DNA of 64,000 nt from Chlorops oryzae (GCA_020466095.1 CM035809.1:20190430-20254429); one strand, 5' to 3'. Positions 46,393 to 59,256 are shown, counted from the first letter of the stretch. Translations and numbers: made by a program. The notes: generated from the letters alone by a model not told the origin.

Positions 46393-49300
46393 CTGGAAAA
46401 GAAGCGATTTAATGATCTGCAAATAATAATGGTACATTTAAGAAAAGTATAAGGATTTTTAAACGCATTTGGGTGAGCAGATAAAAAATTAAAATAACAA
46501 TGATGAATAGACTAAAAGAGAATATAGTGCAGTAGATACGAGAAGAAGGATTCAGATAGGGAAATTTTGTTAAGAGTCCACTTTGAATGATTCATGTTTA
46601 AAATATCCTTTTAATATGTTCAAATTGATTTTTTTCTGCATTCTTTTTTTTAAATAATGTCCTCTTTTATTGAACAATCATACATAAGTAGCTTATCATA
46701 AGAGATTAAAAGCTGAATTCACAGATCGATGTCAAAGATTTTGTACATCATCTATATTGAGAAGCTTAAAATGATTTCATTTTAATCCTTGATAATAAAC
46801 TATTTTCTAGCTAGTCCTTTGGAGTGAATTGTCTCGCAATAGTTTGCTAAGTAAAGTCACTTTTTATTGCTACTTTCTTAAATATTTGCCTTTCATACAA
46901 ACCCGAAGACAGCAACCACAACTAGGGTGCAAAAGCAACAGCGGGATAGATAATATCATGTCCTTAGAATGCTTTCGCTGCTAGTCTTGAAAGCTATTTT
47001 GTTTTGAAGCCTCTACAGATTGGACAAAATGGATGCCTTATGTTTAAGAAATAACATTGAGATGACTGCAAAATAATTTTTCCTCTTTTTGAATCTCCAA
47101 AATTTGAATTTGATATCCCAAAGAGAAGTCCCACGAGTTTTTTCACTTATTCTCTTTTAAAAAAATCGACATTTGCTTGTCACAAGGAGTATCCCACGTT
47201 ATTTTCCACTTTTAATTGTGTGTGCCTTGTAATGAAATCAAGATTACCAGGGTCCAGTGAGCCAAACACGAACTGCGTGTCGATTTCCGCTCAAATGTGT
47301 TGCGCGTTATTTGAAATAGCTATTGGAGAGAAAACTTGAAGAATTGTTTGGATGTTTTTCTGCATTCGAATGCCAACGCGAACGTGTTTGGTTGTGTTTC
47401 CATTTCTACTTCCGGAGCTACCCTCACTTCCTGCATTTCGTTGCTGCTTCAGTGAAAACCGCGATGAGTCATGCTGATGTTTTGAATTAAGTGAGTTAAG
47501 CGAGTTCCTTTTTTCCACTTTGACTTTTGACTTTGGTCGGAAAAATCGACGAGGCATTCACTCTCGAAAGGCAATTCTTTCTTTGTCTTTGTTGTTATGC
47601 ATTTTGCTTGTTTTCATGTTCTTAGAAATCAATTTGAAAGCAGGAAAATAGGATATTGGTACAATTTTATTCATAAAGACAGGAATGGCGTCCCATTGAA
47701 CATGGGATCCTTTGCAAGCAGATGTAGTTATAAAAAGAATACGCAGCATTTTCATCCGATATTTCCCCCAGTTTTGTTGAACTCAAATGCAAATATAATT
47801 TGTTATGCTTATGTTGGCAATGGGAGATCTTATATTTTTATAAATAGAAATGGTTAAAGCATAAAGATCAAAGTTTTTTGATTTCTACGCCAACGCGTCT
47901 ACAAATTTTCGATAAATCCCATGTTCCTGAAGTTTTTTCTATATTGCAAAAAAAATTAAATTTTAAGAAATAACTTACCGAAATGCCCAGCGTTTTATTC
48001 ATTCACCCACCGCAACACGCAGAAAAAAACCTCATCACCATGTTTCGCAACATATTTCATAAAAACACTCAGCATTTGCTCGATTTTGACCACACATTTT
48101 GTTCAAATGGCCTTGAGCACAGCTGTTGGCTGCTTCTGTTTCGCAGCATGATGAACTGCAGCAATAAACGAGCTCTCACATTTAGCAACATGAATCTTCG
48201 ATTCATTGTTTATGCACAAAGAGTATTTAATCAAAGAGTATTTAATATATATATATGAAATACTCTTTGTTATGCCTTTTTGTTTAAAATCTTCACACCA
48301 TTTATGGGTATGTGGGAAAACGTTGTGTGCTGTGTCTAAACATTTCGATGGCGGCATGCTGCTTTTAAATTCTTCTGGATGCTTTTCGTTTATTCAGTTT
48401 GTTATCGTACTACCTCAGGAATGGACTTATGAGATACCTTAATGCAATCTCGAAAGAAATCAAAAACACGTTTTTTAGCACGTATAGGGCCAATTATCTA
48501 TAAAATTGGTAGAGTAAGGAGAACTCCACTCAAACAGTAAATTCATTTATCATTCGACTATTGGACGATTCAGAGGACGCTTGAAATTTGTTCTCTATTT
48601 GGATCCATATTCTGGCCTAAGAATATCTAACTTGATGCTGTCGAATTGGAATCATTTAATTTGTTCATAATTCTCTAAGTATTTTTTTGTAAATTAAAAA
48701 AATATTCAATTAAATTTTTATTATTTTTTCTTGCTGTAACTTGATTTGGAATTCCATCAAATAACTTTTGAAGCTCGTGCGATGACGCCTTGTGAATAAT
48801 TTACCTTTCACGGAAATATTTACAACCACCCTTTGGCTTTTCAATAAGCAATCACCTAGGTAAATACAAATATTTCAATAGTCAGGCATATTATTGAAAT
48901 GTGTCCTCCCCATTTAAATAATTTATGCAATTGCTCTCAAATCAAAACAAATGTGTATTTTCCAACCATTAAGCTTCAAGCTTTGACAACAAAAATTTAT
49001 GTCCTTTTGAGGATTTCATTTCAAAGCAGTGCGTAAATAATTCAGCTTTCTGGAATGTAATCATCTTAACACACCCACTCATATTCGTCCATTTGTTGCC
49101 TCATGCCGATGAATGATAAATTAAACGAATATATGTGTTGGGAAAATATAAACCTATGAGCAAACGAACACATTCCGTCCAGACTTCCTATATGCGAGAC
49201 GCAGTCGTTCTGAAAAATTGCAGCATTTTTAAGAAATAAGGGAAAGGCTTGAAAGTGCCTTATAACAATATTGAAAGGATATTGAATACATTTCGCTTGA

Positions 49301-50040
49301 AGGATAATCATTTTGATTGCTTTTGATGTCAGGGCGTGTTCTAACTGTGATACTCGTTGAAACTCCCACCGCGGTTGATTACACATGTTGGTTGGTATAT
49401 TGAACTAATTGTTACTGTCCGTTCTAGTGCACGCACCCAACCTGAAATAGGGAATAGATATAAAGGTACATAAATATTATATAAATAGTCGTGCTCATAA
49501 GTAAATACAAACGTTTGTGTGAAAGTGTCTCTCATTCTTCCTGATTAAAAGCATTCGTGTTTTAGTGAACCCAGTGTAGCATACATATATCTTTACTTCT
49601 GTATACCTTGCCGGCTTAGTCCATGAAACGAATGAAAAGATAAAATGGTGGTCTTTATTTCCTTAATTAACGTCATTATCTACTTTGTGTAGGCGCTCTC
49701 ATGAGCAATGAAAAAAACAGTTTCTTTTTATTCAATCAAATGAAATGAAAACTTAAGCAAAACTATGAATTATTACGTGCTGTTATTGTATTCATATCCT
49801 TAAAGCTATGGAGGTCCTCATATATAATGACACTAACTCTTCGCCACAAAAAGTTATAAATTTTGCCGCTAAGCAATTGCGAAATATAGAACTATTCGGC
49901 GTCTCTGTGTTTTGGGAAGTCAGAACAAAAATAAGCAAAAATCATTGAGTTTTGGTGGAATTGTAGACTAGTTTTTGAGCTTACAAAAGAAAAAAATTTG
50001 GTTTAGAAGAAATAAAAAGGACACACATATATTAATTATA
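46393..50040. other. Host DNA between elements B and C
   Basis: AT-rich, mostly without coding signal. It contains the CAAAGAG palindrome at 48217-48269 and two weak minus-strand open stretches (47557-47291 and 49443-49341) with acceptor- or start-like context but no recognisable product. Confidence 0.5.
48217..48269. repeat. CAAAGAGTATTTAAT palindrome
   Basis: Two direct CAAAGAGTATTTAAT motifs (48217, 48232) followed by the inverted GAAATACTCTTTG ending at 48269. Same ends as the repeats at 8992-11954, without the shared core. Confidence 0.55.
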
Positions 50041-50044
50041 TACA

Positions 50045-50346
50045 TGTAGTATCGTTCCAGCCGTCGTACAAAATAATTGATAAGACTTACTCTTAATGGA
50101 GTTTAGCGTCTTTTATTAATTATTTAATAAAATGGACAATTTTGGCTTGGTTGCCTTACGGTAATATACAAAAAAAAGACAGCTTAATGGCTGTTACGTC
50201 TTTCTTCTTTGACGGTTGCTTCGATAATGCTTATGATAACTATTCTACTGGCATACAGAAAATTGTTATACAGAATTCGGTTCGGCCCAGCGTTGACAAT
50301 AAAAGTATTTGGCGACAGAGTTGCATCCCTAAGTACTACTCCTACA
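50045..50346 (-). repeat. Element C 3' LTR (302 bp)
   Basis: Base-for-base identical to 62645-62946 on reading both lines. The minus strand starts TGTAGGAGTAGT and ends GGAACGATACTACA. The pol stop codon (50344-50342) lies inside it. Confidence 0.95.
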
Positions 50347-53300
50347 ATCGGCCATTCTGCGATTCGACCGACTCGGTCGAAGCAGCCCATCTCTTCATAT
50401 ATTCTGCTACCGTGAATGTTTTCCTTGGCCCTTCCCCCTCACCGACTCGTTCTACCTCATACCGACCCTTGTTCAAGCAAGAAACAATACGATAAGGCCC
50501 TAGAAACTTAGGTCTCAGCTTCATTCCTGTACCAAATTGGGTGCGCTTGATGGCGACTAAATCATTAACTCTGTACTTGGTCTCTGGCACCCTTTTCCTG
50601 TCATAACCCGATTTATTTTCTTGCTGTATTTTTGCAATATTTTTTCTAACGCACTCTCTTACTTCCGACCGCTCCTCATCTAGTTCCTCTAGAAACGACT
50701 CTTGTAACAAGTCCCCTAAATCTCCGGTTGATGCCGTACGCATTTCTGATCCTGTCAGTATCCTAAAAGGAGAAAACTTAGTGCTCCTGGGAGGTGTACT
50801 GTTCATAATTTGTTGTACTCTATCAACATATTTGTACCAGTTTTTATCTTCATTTACACAGAGCTTCGCTATCATATTAATCACAATCTTATTGATTCTC
50901 TCTACCTGACCGTTGCCCCTTGGAACTCCTGTCGCTATCATTAAGTGTTCTAGATTTTCTCTTTGGCAATAGTCTTCAAAAATCCTCGAAGAAAACGCGG
51001 TACCTCTGTCAGTAATTATTCGTTCCGGATTCCCAAAAATGAATGACTGCTTTTCTAACCTGTTGATTACTTCCTCTGCTCCTGTACTCTTCGTTGGATA
51101 CAGCCAAACTGCTTGTGGGTTGAAGTCATTGGTCCTACATGGTCGAGATGGAATGTCTTGAGTGGCCTATCCCCCTTATCAATTGGGTTCAATAATCCCT
51201 CCTTTTTGCCCGCTTTTGCCTCCACTACTAAGCATTCTATGCAAGATTTTACTACTCTTTCTATTTTAGCTCGCGCATTCGAAATGAAATAATTTTTTTC
51301 TATTAGCTCTTGGGTCTTCTTTGATGAGAAATGCCCTTGTTTATGTGCCATTTGAATGATTTCCACTTCCATTGTCATTGGAATAACTAAAAGTTCCTTG
51401 GTGGGATCTTTATATAATATTCCTTGATGCAAGTAAAAATCTTCGTATTCTGTATGTTCTAGTATTTTTACTATAACCCTCGTCCAGTCGTCCTGTTGCT
51501 GAGCTTCTTTTACTCTGTGTCGTAGCGAGCTATCTATTAGTAAACAATAAGTCCTGCTCAGCGCATCAACATGCTTCATTTTAATGGCTGAACGGTGCTC
51601 AATACTATAATTAAACTCTTGTAAGAACATGGCCCATCTTGCAACTCTAGGTGGGACATCTGTCTTATTCATTGTCATTGAAAACGCTTTACAGTCAGTC
51701 ACTATCTTTATCGGAATTCCCAATATATAAACTCTCCATCTTTTCAACGCAGAAATCACCGCCAATACTTCTAATTCATACGAATGATACTTCATTTCTG
51801 GTTCAGTTGTCTTCCTGCTCATATATTCTACAGGATTCAATTTTTGGTCCTCAGCGTTCCTTTGTAAAAGAATAGCCCCATAACCAAATTGGCTTGCGTC
51901 CGTATGGATCTCGGTGTATGCCTCGGGGTTAAATAATGTCAATACCGAAGCGTTCACTAAACAAGATTTTAATTGCTCAAACGACACTTTCATTTCATCG
52001 CTGATTAAAAAATTGACATCCTTCTTCAACTGGTCTGACAACGGCTTTGCTATCACTGCGTAATTCGGAACAAATCTTCTAAAATATGAGGTCAATCCCA
52101 GGAATCTCTGCACCGCTTTCTTATCAGATGGGAAAGGAAACTTTGATACCGCTTTAATCTTCTCTTCGGATGGCTGAATTGTTGAATTTTCTATTATATA
52201 TCCCAAAAAAGTTATTTTTCTTTTCATAAATTGACATTTTCCCCAATTTATTTCCAACCCGTGCGCCTCGGCCACTTCTAAAACTTTAATGAGTTTACGG
52301 AGCCCGTCGATCTCTGATTCAGATGGAATCACTATGTCGTCCATATCGTCCAACTGCTATATTATCATGAATCAAATTCCTAAAGACATTGTGTATGAAA
52401 CGACAAAAGACTGCTGGCGAATTGGATATTCCAAAAGGTACGTAGTTGAATTCATATTGACCATTACAGGTTACAAATGATGTAAACTTGCGCGAATCTT
52501 CTACAACCGGCACATGAAAAAATCCGTTTCTCAGATCAAGGGTGGTATAGACCTTTGCCCTCTGAAGTCTGAGCAAAACGTCGTCAATTAAAGTCATTGG
52601 GAAAATTATCACGGACTATTTTTTGATTTAATTTTCGGTAATCACAGCAGAGTCGTTTTGTGCCATTCTTTTTTGTCACTAAGACAATGGGTGAAGAATA
52701 TTCGGAACTACTGGGACGAACTATCCCTTTCTTCAACCATTCCTGAATCTGTTCCTGTACAACTTCCTGGTCTTTATATGGTAGTCTTCTTGGTCTCTGA
52801 TAAACTGGGACATCATCGGTCAGGATCAATTTCATTTCAATGGGCGATTCGATTTGTTTTTTAGGACTATAGCTTTTTATCAAATTCTTAATTTTGTCGC
52901 AATAGGGGTTCTCTAAATGATTTAATTCGACTTTATCAATTAATTCACTCTCGGACAATTCAATGGCATTTAGGCTCGCAATTTCATTTTCTATGTTACT
53001 ATTATTTAGAATTCCCGTCAGTGAGAGATAAGTCTTTTCTTCTTCTTCCCGTTCTTTTCTAAGAAACTTAGCTCCTTTCTCTGAAACTAAAATATCCAAA
53101 TGTTCGAGTATGTCATTGCCTACGACTATTTGAAAAAGAGTATCTGTTTCATTTATAATGTGCAGTCTTAGTACAATTGGGATGTTGTCAATTTCGATTT
53201 CCACATCTACCGTACCTTCAGTCCTAACTTCACCTCCACCCACACCATATAGGGTGGTATTTTTCCCCCTAAAATCACTTCTTCCAAAAAGTTCGAAATA

Positions 53301-53569
53301 CATAAACGTGGAAATAAGGCTCAGATCACTTCCTGTGTCCAAAAATGCTGTCATCCATCGCACCTGTCCGTCTGAATCGCGAATTTTTATTTTCTTAAAA
53401 ATCCTATGCTCACCCGATTTCTTCTGTTCTTCTTGAACTACCGCCTGAACATTTTTATTCTCTTCTGTCTTGATTTTCTCACAATTTATGGCCTTGTGCC
53501 CAAACTGCTTGCACTTATAACATTGCATCTTCCTACATTGTCTAGCCAGATGTGAGGCATCACCGCAAA
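50342..53569 (-). pseudogene. pol: Element C gag 3' end and pol, multiply frameshifted
   Basis: Continues the C gag frame across the mariner insertion: the rest of knuckle 1, knuckle 2 (CYKCKQFGHKAINC), protease (FLDTGSDLSLIS), then RT. There is no stop between gag and protease, so C has a fused gag-pol frame. Breaks: one extra base near 52602 (after DNFP), a frame change at the YxDD catalytic box near 52345 where the Tyr codon is disrupted, and a deletion with frameshift in the integrase core near 51110 that removes part of the DDE domain. RNase H (HTDASQFGYGAILLQ), the integrase zinc site and a C-terminal part (PRGNGQVERINK; LRPKFLGPYRI) are readable between breaks. Not functional as read. 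Confidence 0.88.
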
Positions 53570-53648
53570 TATTAGGTGTAGTAAAAAGAAATCCATTATT
53601 TTTGCATTAAATTGAGGGCTTTATTTAAGATAGTTAGAATGACCCGAT

Positions 53649-53818
53649 TTAGGTCAAATATGCGCCGTTTTGTTCGATAACTTGTTGCCATTTTAAAGGT
53701 AATTTCATTATGCCTCTCTCATAGAAGCCCTCGTTCCTATAAGCAAAAAATTGAGACAGTCGAGTTTCAGAAGCCTCTCTTGAAGCGAATGTTTCACCAG
53801 CAAAATTGTTCGCCATGG
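53649..53818 (-). pseudogene. mariner transposase, C-terminal part
   Basis: Minus strand from the element D target site (ATGG) to a TAA at 53651-53649. It encodes the typical mariner tail (FYERGIMKLPLKWQQVIEQN). It joins in frame to 59935-60794 if element D and one target copy are disregarded. Confidence 0.9.
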
Positions 53819-54467
53819 TGTTGTGATTATTAGGGGAATGTATCAGTCTGACTCCTCCAGACTGCTACATAGACCTAAATATCCTTTATAAATAAAACCA
53901 GGACACAGAGAATTCATTTAAGTCCTTTTATTAATTTACTTATTACTTTAATTTACAATGTTTGGATCCTACTCTAGCTCCTAATTGACTCGAAGGACTT
54001 CCCTAATTCCCTGTCTAACACTTAAGTCTACGCTCCGCTGTCGTGGCCCTTGGGTGAGTACGTGCACCGGAGTTGAGACTTTGAATACTGAATCAAGAGT
54101 CCCCTTGTCGATGTTGATTCTTCCCTTTTATAAGTAGAAAGTGCTTAGGCTGCACTTTCTCGCCAAATCTGGAACACTTCCGCAAATGACGAACTGCTGC
54201 TGTGCAATCGCCTATTGCCCAATTTCGCTTTTCTCCATAACTTCGTATAATAGCTGGTGCTGACGTAGTCGTTGTTCTCATTACCGCTGACCTACTTCTG
54301 CGTTCCAGTTCTAGTTCTGCTTTGGTGACGATATTGTGTCATTGTCTCCGATCGTTGCATTTCTTTTGTTTGCTTCTGTCCGTTATTCGCTGTTCTTGCG
54401 AAAACGATTGGCTGCTCGATTCACGCTAGGTCGTACAGTGAGTACACGAATGTTGTAACTCACAACA
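53819..54467 (-). repeat. Element D 3' LTR (649 bp)
   Basis: The minus strand starts TGTTGTGAGTTACAACA and ends CTAATAATCACAACA. Same length as, and no difference noticed from, 59286-59934. Confidence 0.95.
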
Positions 54468-54482
54468 TCCCTCCTCCTTTTG
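54468..54482 (-). promoter_or_regulatory. Polypurine tract, element D
   Basis: Minus strand AAAAGGAGGAGGGA directly abuts the 3' LTR start (TGTTGTGAG). It is the usual plus-strand primer site and confirms minus orientation. Confidence 0.85.
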
Positions 54483-56277
54483 AAGAAGTCGCGTTTATCG
54501 TGACGGCAATTAGTCCTCAGGGTAGTAAGGTGTTGTTTTCGTGCCCTCAAGACGATATATCTTGATTATGCCTTGGTGTTGTGTTGTTCCCCTTTTTTTG
54601 TGTGTTTGTGTACTCCTCTCGAATGCATACGCTATTATGTTTCATTGACTTAATGTCGAGTAGGTTCTGTTGATATTTCGTTGATACTTTTCCAAAAACC
54701 GCTGGTGCAGCAATTCTGATTCGGCCTTGAAAAATTAAATAAATGCAGCTGGGTAAAATTTGTTGTTATTCCCAAAACGCGCTGATGACGCAATTATGAT
54801 TCGACCTTGACAATGGCCATGTGTGGATATCTGATGTATGCTCGTAGATTGTAGTTTTTTGTCGACCAATAGCTCGTGAGTCTTTATTGACTGCCAACTC
54901 TCCCCTCTTAACGGAGTCGCGAGCATCGTGACTGTGAAACGGTTCTGTCAGTCTTTGCTGTTGTACTACGAGACATTGGGACGGCTGCGTTTTATACTGA
55001 TTTACTTTGTTCTTTGGTGCCGGGCAATTTAGACGGTTGCCTCATGATGTGCTTTGGTTGTTATGTTGATGAGCCATGTTGATGTACCAGAGCGGCTGCC
55101 GATGTTTACTTAAAAATATTAGTCATTCTTATTTGTAACCTACCATTCTTTGCTTGCTAATTAACTGTCTTAAAACCAAACATAGTTTCTTTATACCAAA
55201 TTGTAGATCACCATTCTTTTCTTAAAACCAAAATAATTTATTACAAAATTTTCGAATAACATTCTTTGCTTAAAACCGAAATTAATTATTACAATTAATT
55301 ATAAAAATTTTCGAATGAATACTATTGTTTTGAATATTTATTATTATTATTATTTTTTTTTTTTGTTCTAATATATCTCGTAATATATTTGTTTTTCTCA
55401 CATTTTATATAACCATACGCAAATATTACAATTATTAAATTATTATTTTTTAGAATAACAAATATTACAATTTCTCAAAGTTTAGCGTGGATTTTTTAAT
55501 TATTATTTTTTGTTTGTTTAAAGTATGTTTTCAATTTCCATTTTTTTTTTTTTTTATCTCTTCTTCTCATCAATTTGTTCAATTTTCAAATTTCGATTTT
55601 ATTTTCACGTTTGTTATTTTCAATTCAAAAAACAATTTTATTTAATGTGTTTAATGTTAATAATGTAATGTTTTTTTTTGTTTTTTTTTTGTGTTGTTTT
55701 CAATGCATGTTTTCAATTTTGAATATGCCAAAAATACCTATTTTTTCAAGGTATTGTCTTCTATGTACTTTTTCTTGAATATATACAGATATTTAGTAAA
55801 TCTCTGTACATATATACTTTTTAATACTTACCAATTGTTTTCCTTGTTTTTGTTGCTATTCTTCCCTCTCGTTCTTCTGGTCGGGCCAGTTTTATTTCCA
55901 CCAAACACATCTTGTGCCTAAGCTTGTCTAAAAAAAAATATTTAAAAAAAACACAAATTACGGTTCTCGAGTCCCTACTGCATTCTCAGTTTTTTTTTTT
56001 ATTTTTTATTTTCTGCTTAATAATGCTTTTGATTTCGAAGATTTTAGTTCAATTGAAACGTATACCGGGGCTTGTTCAAAATCTTCGTGACTGTAAGACT
56101 GCAAATTAGTTTTCGAGATATCTGGCTTTTATAAGTTTCGATAGGGCATTCTTATTTATACCTTAAGCGATCTTAAAAATAAATTCCTAGTCATAATTAA
56201 GTTTAAAAACAGTAGGACCTCACTTAACGTGATAAAAATCTTTGTTTTTGGTATGATTTTTTATATTAAAGAACTCT
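54483..56277 (-). other. Element D non-coding 3' region
   Basis: About 1.8 kb, very AT-rich between 55200 and 56100, without a supported ORF on either strand. This is where protease-RT-integrase would be expected in a complete element. Confidence 0.6.
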
Positions 56278-57470
56278 TTACGGTACTTTAAAATTGTACG
56301 AAAATGTTTTGTTTAACGGATTCGATTTTGAAGTTGAAATTTCGCTATCGCTCCTATTTGATTTTATGTTGCGGTTCACGCCATCCCATTTAAAAATATA
56401 TTGTATGAGAGCAAATGTTTTTAAAAAACTCGTATAGACTGCTTTCCTTGTATCAAAGAATTTTTTAAATACTTCTATAATTATAATTGGGTTATTTAAA
56501 ATAACTGACATGTCACTGAAATCTAATTTTTTAGTTAAATTTATCGTCTCATGATATTTTACTCTTTCTTTATTTTCCTGCGAGGTAAAAGCTGGTACCT
56601 TTATTGCGGAATTGTGTAGCCTACTCAGTGGGTTGTCTTTGAAAATTTCCTTTGAATTTTCTTCTTTAACTGACACATCATCTTTCATTTTCATTAAACT
56701 ACCATAACGATTTCTATCGACTTCCTCGTCGAGTTTATAATCTTCTTTACTACCTGACTCTCTATTTACTTCAACCTCACTGCTGTTAAAAATAGGTACA
56801 ACTCCTTTTCCGCCAATATTCTTAGGCGATTTGCTTATCAAATCTGGCATAATTCCCTCTTTATGTTCTCCTTTATCTCGTAACAATTTTTTGGCACAAG
56901 TTGCTACTACTCTTGCTTCATTAGCTTGGACCGTGACTGTCTCTGCACTACAAATCCTATCGCTAAAATTAGAAACCAGAATTGGTAGGGATACAACTTG
57001 TTTATCATTGTTGTAGAAAGATATATCTTTACTGATATTATTTATTATTGACTGCTCTCTAGGCATATCTTTGCCTAAAAAATTCTCCTTTTGCCTCTTT
57101 TCTGATTTCTGGTATTGCAACACTAACTTATCTTCTGCAATATCTTCTTGAGATTCGTTTTCTAATACTGAATCTTCACTTTCCATAAAATGCACAACGA
57201 TTTTGTCATTAAAACGAACCTTCTTTTTCCCGAGACTATTATTATTAAACAAATTTTCATTTTTTCTTACTATATTGCTTGTCTTTCTGCAAATATCTTG
57301 TTCATTTAACTCATCGAGGAACATTTCATTGATATCTAATTCCTTTAAATCTATTGGTTTCTCTTTATATTTTCCTTCTTTTTCGTTATTCTTTCTTAAA
57401 GTTTCCTTATTATGAACTAGGTATGGCCTTTGAACTTTGAAGTTTACTGTGGCATTCCGGTCTACTGGCC
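56278..57470 (-). CDS. Element D second ORF, possible Pol N-terminal remnant
   Basis: 348 codons from the ATG at 57324; the frame is open further upstream to the gag end and lies in the -1 frame relative to gag, as a gypsy pol would. The product is Lys/Glu/Asn/Ser-rich and mostly disordered-looking, with one ordered stretch (VVSLPILVSNFSDRIC...ETVTVQANEARVVATCAKK) of the kind I associate with the region upstream of protease in some fly gypsy elements (memory, not certain). There is no protease, RT or integrase motif. Its length without a stop suggests it is maintained rather than random. Function unknown. Confidence 0.6.
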
Positions 57471-58676
57471 TCGACCGGGCCGCTGGGAGTTTCCCTGACT
57501 ACTATCTCCTTGCTGTTGCTTACAAAATCTTGCTGTATGCCCAAATTGCGAGCATTTGTAGCACTGTATATCAGTGCGGCTATTTTCAGGGAAATCCTTT
57601 ATGAAACTATTCGACCCACTATGTGGTGAAAATTGATGATTGTACGAGTGGTTATGATTAAAATTTTCTGTCGTGTTTTGAATTTCGTCTCTTCTAAACG
57701 GTGCTCTATTCAGGAGCTGAATTTCTTGCATATTAAAATTATCTTGCCTTCTTTTACAAAATTTATTACTTTCGTGGCCATTTGTTTGACATATATTGCA
57801 AAATAGATTCCTAAGCCTGCCAAAACAATTACTATCTACATGGCCTCTTCTTCCACAATAAGTGCAAGTTTGTGCATCCGAGCGTGTGTTCTTGCTATCG
57901 CTTAAATTGCATTTTCTGCTATATTGGTGCCCATATTCAGCACAAAACTCGCAGTAAGGGGTATTCCTTCTCTGCTGGCATATGTCCCAAGTATGCCCTA
58001 CTGTCTTGCAAAAAGAACAAATGATTGGCTTAGGGGATGCGGGGAGGCATTGACTCACAAAATGGTTGGAATTATATTCAATGTGAAGATCTTCAGACTC
58101 TTCTGCCAATTTGATTAAATCAGAAATCGGCTTATCCTTATTTGTTTCGAGTCTAATTTGCATATAGGGATCCCTAACGCCAAAAATAAACTTGTTTGTG
58201 GCCAGTTTTCTATACTCGCTTAATGCGGATACCGCTTCGGAAGAATTCCACGACTTACTGATAATTTCTTCTGCCTCATTTAATAAAAACTCCAATTTTC
58301 CCCCAAATGCTGACGCTCTCTCGGTATCCTGTTGCGCTGCTCCTGCTATTTCTGATCTAATCGTTTCGAGACTCCTACGCTTTAAGAACTCCCTTTTTAT
58401 TATGTCACAAAGCTCATCCAGGCTATTAATTGTCCGCTGGTTAATTTTTACATAAGCTACGCCAGAAAGTCTATTTTTTATGCATTTAATAATGTCCCTT
58501 ATATCGCTACCATTTACTACGCTTTTTAATAATTCTATTCCTGTTAGAAATTTGTCCACTTCCAGGCTTAATTCTGGATTATTTGATCCTGAGAAGTAAG
58601 GCACAAGGCGAGTTACCTTTTTCATTAGCTCATCTACTTGTACAGGATTATTCATTTTCATTCTTACTGAAGGCAA
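57462..58676 (-). CDS. gag: Element D Gag with five zinc knuckles
   Basis: 404 codons as read from a TTG; the frame continues upstream, so the true start may be earlier or follow splicing. The N-terminal ~200 residues are capsid-like and helical (VPYFSGSNNPELSLEVDKFL; EFLKRRSLETIRSEI). Then come five CCHC knuckles: CSFCKTVGHTWDIC, CEFCAEYGHQYSRKC, CTYCGRRGHVDSNC, CNICQTNGHESNKFC and, after a ~60-residue linker, CYKCSQFGHTARFC near the C-terminus. Two have x5 instead of x4 before the last Cys. Most gypsy Gags have one or two, so the array is unusual. Nucleic-acid binding is expected. Confidence 0.88.
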   Translation of the reverse strand: MPSVRMKMNNPVQVDELMKKVTRLVPYFSGSNNPELSLEVDKFLTGIELLKSVVNGSDIRDIIKCIKNRLSGVAYVKINQRTINSLDELCDIIKREFLKRRSLETIRSEIAGAAQQDTERASAFGGKLEFLLNEAEEIISKSWNSSEAVSALSEYRKLATNKFIFGVRDPYMQIRLETNKDKPISDLIKLAEESEDLHIEYNSNHFVSQCLPASPKPIICSFCKTVGHTWDICQQRRNTPYCEFCAEYGHQYSRKCNLSDSKNTRSDAQTCTYCGRRGHVDSNCFGRLRNLFCNICQTNGHESNKFCKRRQDNFNMQEIQLLNRAPFRRDEIQNTTENFNHNHSYNHQFSPHSGSNSFIKDFPENSRTDIQCYKCSQFGHTARFCKQQQGDSSQGNSQRPGRGQ

Positions 58677-59256
58677 ACTGCTCGCAACAAAGGGTTCAGA
58701 TTGAAAATTAGGTGTGTCACTGTAAGGTTCAATTCCTGTTCCATAGGAAATTTTCGAAAAAAAAAGTTTAAATATGTTAGTTAAATATGTTAGTTAAAAA
58801 TCTGTACTCACCATTTTCATTCTTCTGTTTGCTAACATTTTTTTTTTTTTTCAATGTATTCCCTCGTCAGCGATGAATCTGCTACCGTTGATTTGTTTAT
58901 TTATTTTTATGCTTTTGGACTCATGAATCTCACTGTTCCGGTCTTCAAAAAAAAAAAAATTACATACAAAAAAAATTTTTTTTTTTTTTCACAGGATAAA
59001 AGTTTTTCTGAAAGGAGTACCGGCAGAGCACGATCAAACGTTACTCCTGAATACCTACTTCGATTTAACTACCGCATACGCCTGCGCCGCTAGACACATG
59101 AATTTTAGAGCTTCGTTCACCCGGGTCTGATTTTATCAGGTTTTAAAACCAAAAAAGGTTCCGCTTCACTCAACTCTTATTTTCATATGCCACACTGCAC
59201 AAACGCATTAGGATAGTTCCTTAAAAATTCTTATCCTTGATTCGAATCCAACCGAA
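58677..59256 (-). other. Element D leader
   Basis: Between the primer site and gag; A/T-rich with runs at 58840-58850 and 58950-58990. Part may be coding if gag starts upstream of 58676. Confidence 0.5.

Noticed and set aside
49341..49443. Open minus-strand stretch after a CTATTTCAG acceptor (GWVRALERTVTISSIYQ...)
   Set aside because: Acceptor context is fair but base use is not coding-like and no homology or partner exon is apparent.
54093..54281. 62-codon ORF found twice (54281-54093 and 59748-59560)
   Set aside because: It lies inside the element D LTRs and is duplicated only for that reason; no motif.
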